Origin: WHSM01 sp050701795
Lineage (GTDB): Bacteria > Actinomycetota > Actinomycetes > Mycobacteriales > Micromonosporaceae
Assembly: GCA_050701795.1 (NCBI GenBank)
Contig: JBOGDK010000352.1
Location: forward strand, 1 to 5,159
DNA length: 5,159 nt
Direction: 5' to 3'
This document shows positions 5,027-5,159 of the stretch, in pieces. The notes below the pieces were generated by a model. That model was not told where the DNA came from, made no database searches, and saw only the letters and a program-made list of their open reading frames with translations. Position 1 is the first letter of the stretch. Each line of letters begins with the position of its first letter. The translations under genes were made by a program, and so were the position numbers.

Positions 5027-5159
5027 ATGTCCGCCCCGACGAGAGGACGTACCGCCATGGTTCCGTTCATACGCCACGTGGTCCGAGCCGGCGACAGGTG
5101 CTGCGGACACTGGGCCTTGGGCGGCACAGAGCGGCCAGATGCCGGACATCCACACCCTC
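5027..5159 (+). CDS. Possible small or partial ORF downstream of phyH-like gene, unrecognised
   Basis: An ATG at 5027 is preceded by AGGAG (5015-5019) at 7 bases and lies 17 bases after the oxygenase stop, so it could be co-transcribed. The frame stays open for 44 codons to the window edge. A second in-frame ATG at 5057 also has a purine-rich stretch (GAGAGGA) upstream. The visible protein begins MSAPTRGRTAMVPFIRHVVR and continues with Cys-Cys and many Gly/His/Pro residues. It has no motif I recognise, and its composition is not convincingly protein-like. The minus strand is also open here, so the region could instead hold the end of a gene from the right. Confidence 0.28.
   Translation, partial: MSAPTRGRTAMVPFIRHVVRAGDRCCGHWALGGTERPDAGHPHP

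Noticed and set aside
4939..5127. Minus-strand frame of 62 codons across the oxygenase 3' end
   Set aside because: It overlaps the conserved end of the oxygenase gene, lacks a convincing ribosome binding site and shows no motif.
1..5159. CRISPR arrays, tRNA or rRNA genes, riboswitches, defence or mobile genes
   Set aside because: No regular spacer-repeat pattern, cloverleaf, conserved aptamer-like block or related protein motif could be seen on either strand.

Overview
The window is very GC-rich, uses GTG starts freely and has G/C-heavy third codon positions. Together with the protein families present, this points to a high-GC actinomycete. A Micromonosporaceae-type genome is my best guess, but no marker in the window fixes the genus. 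The region is a carbohydrate-utilisation neighbourhood.

Layout, left to right. (1) The C-terminal three quarters of a glycoside hydrolase family 2 enzyme (+) enters from the left edge and ends at 1382. (2) A strong 14-bp hairpin at 1423-1453 separates it from a convergent minus-strand gene. (3) That gene (1475-1888, -) looks like an internally deleted sugar ABC-transporter solute-binding protein. It keeps the first 14 residues, including a twin-arginine motif, joined in frame to about 120 C-terminal residues. The rest of the signal peptide, the expected lipobox and most of the ligand-binding fold are gone. Its promoter, overlapping operator-like palindrome and ribosome binding site look intact. 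(4) A full-length LacI-family repressor (2015-3031, -) lies just upstream of it. (5) A 237-bp intergenic region (3032-3268) is dense in symmetry: a 16-bp palindrome over the likely lacI start site, a 13-bp inverted repeat that competes with a perfect 20-bp palindrome, and three direct repeats running into the stop codon of the next gene. (6) An AraC-family regulator (3269-4081, -) is divergent from (7) a phytanoyl-CoA dioxygenase (PhyH)-like Fe(II)/2-oxoglutarate oxygenase (4176-5009, +). (8) A weakly supported open frame starts at 5027 and runs off the right edge.

How the parts may work together. The LacI protein probably senses a sugar or glycoside and controls itself and the adjacent solute-binding-protein promoter. 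The GH2 enzyme would hydrolyse a related glycoside, but the transporter here appears dead: the binding protein is gutted and no permease genes are present. The AraC/PhyH pair looks like a separate two-gene unit in which AraC controls the oxygenase; its substrate cannot be read from sequence. A GTTTCCGGAAAC-like motif occurs in perfect form upstream of lacI and in degenerate form in both the AraC/PhyH divergent region and the binding-protein promoter. This may tie the units to one regulator.

I see no RNA genes, CRISPR arrays, insertion sequences or clear mobile-element ends. I do not see a convincing new multi-gene system. The most notable items are the gutted transporter gene under an intact promoter and the palindrome cluster between lacI and araC.
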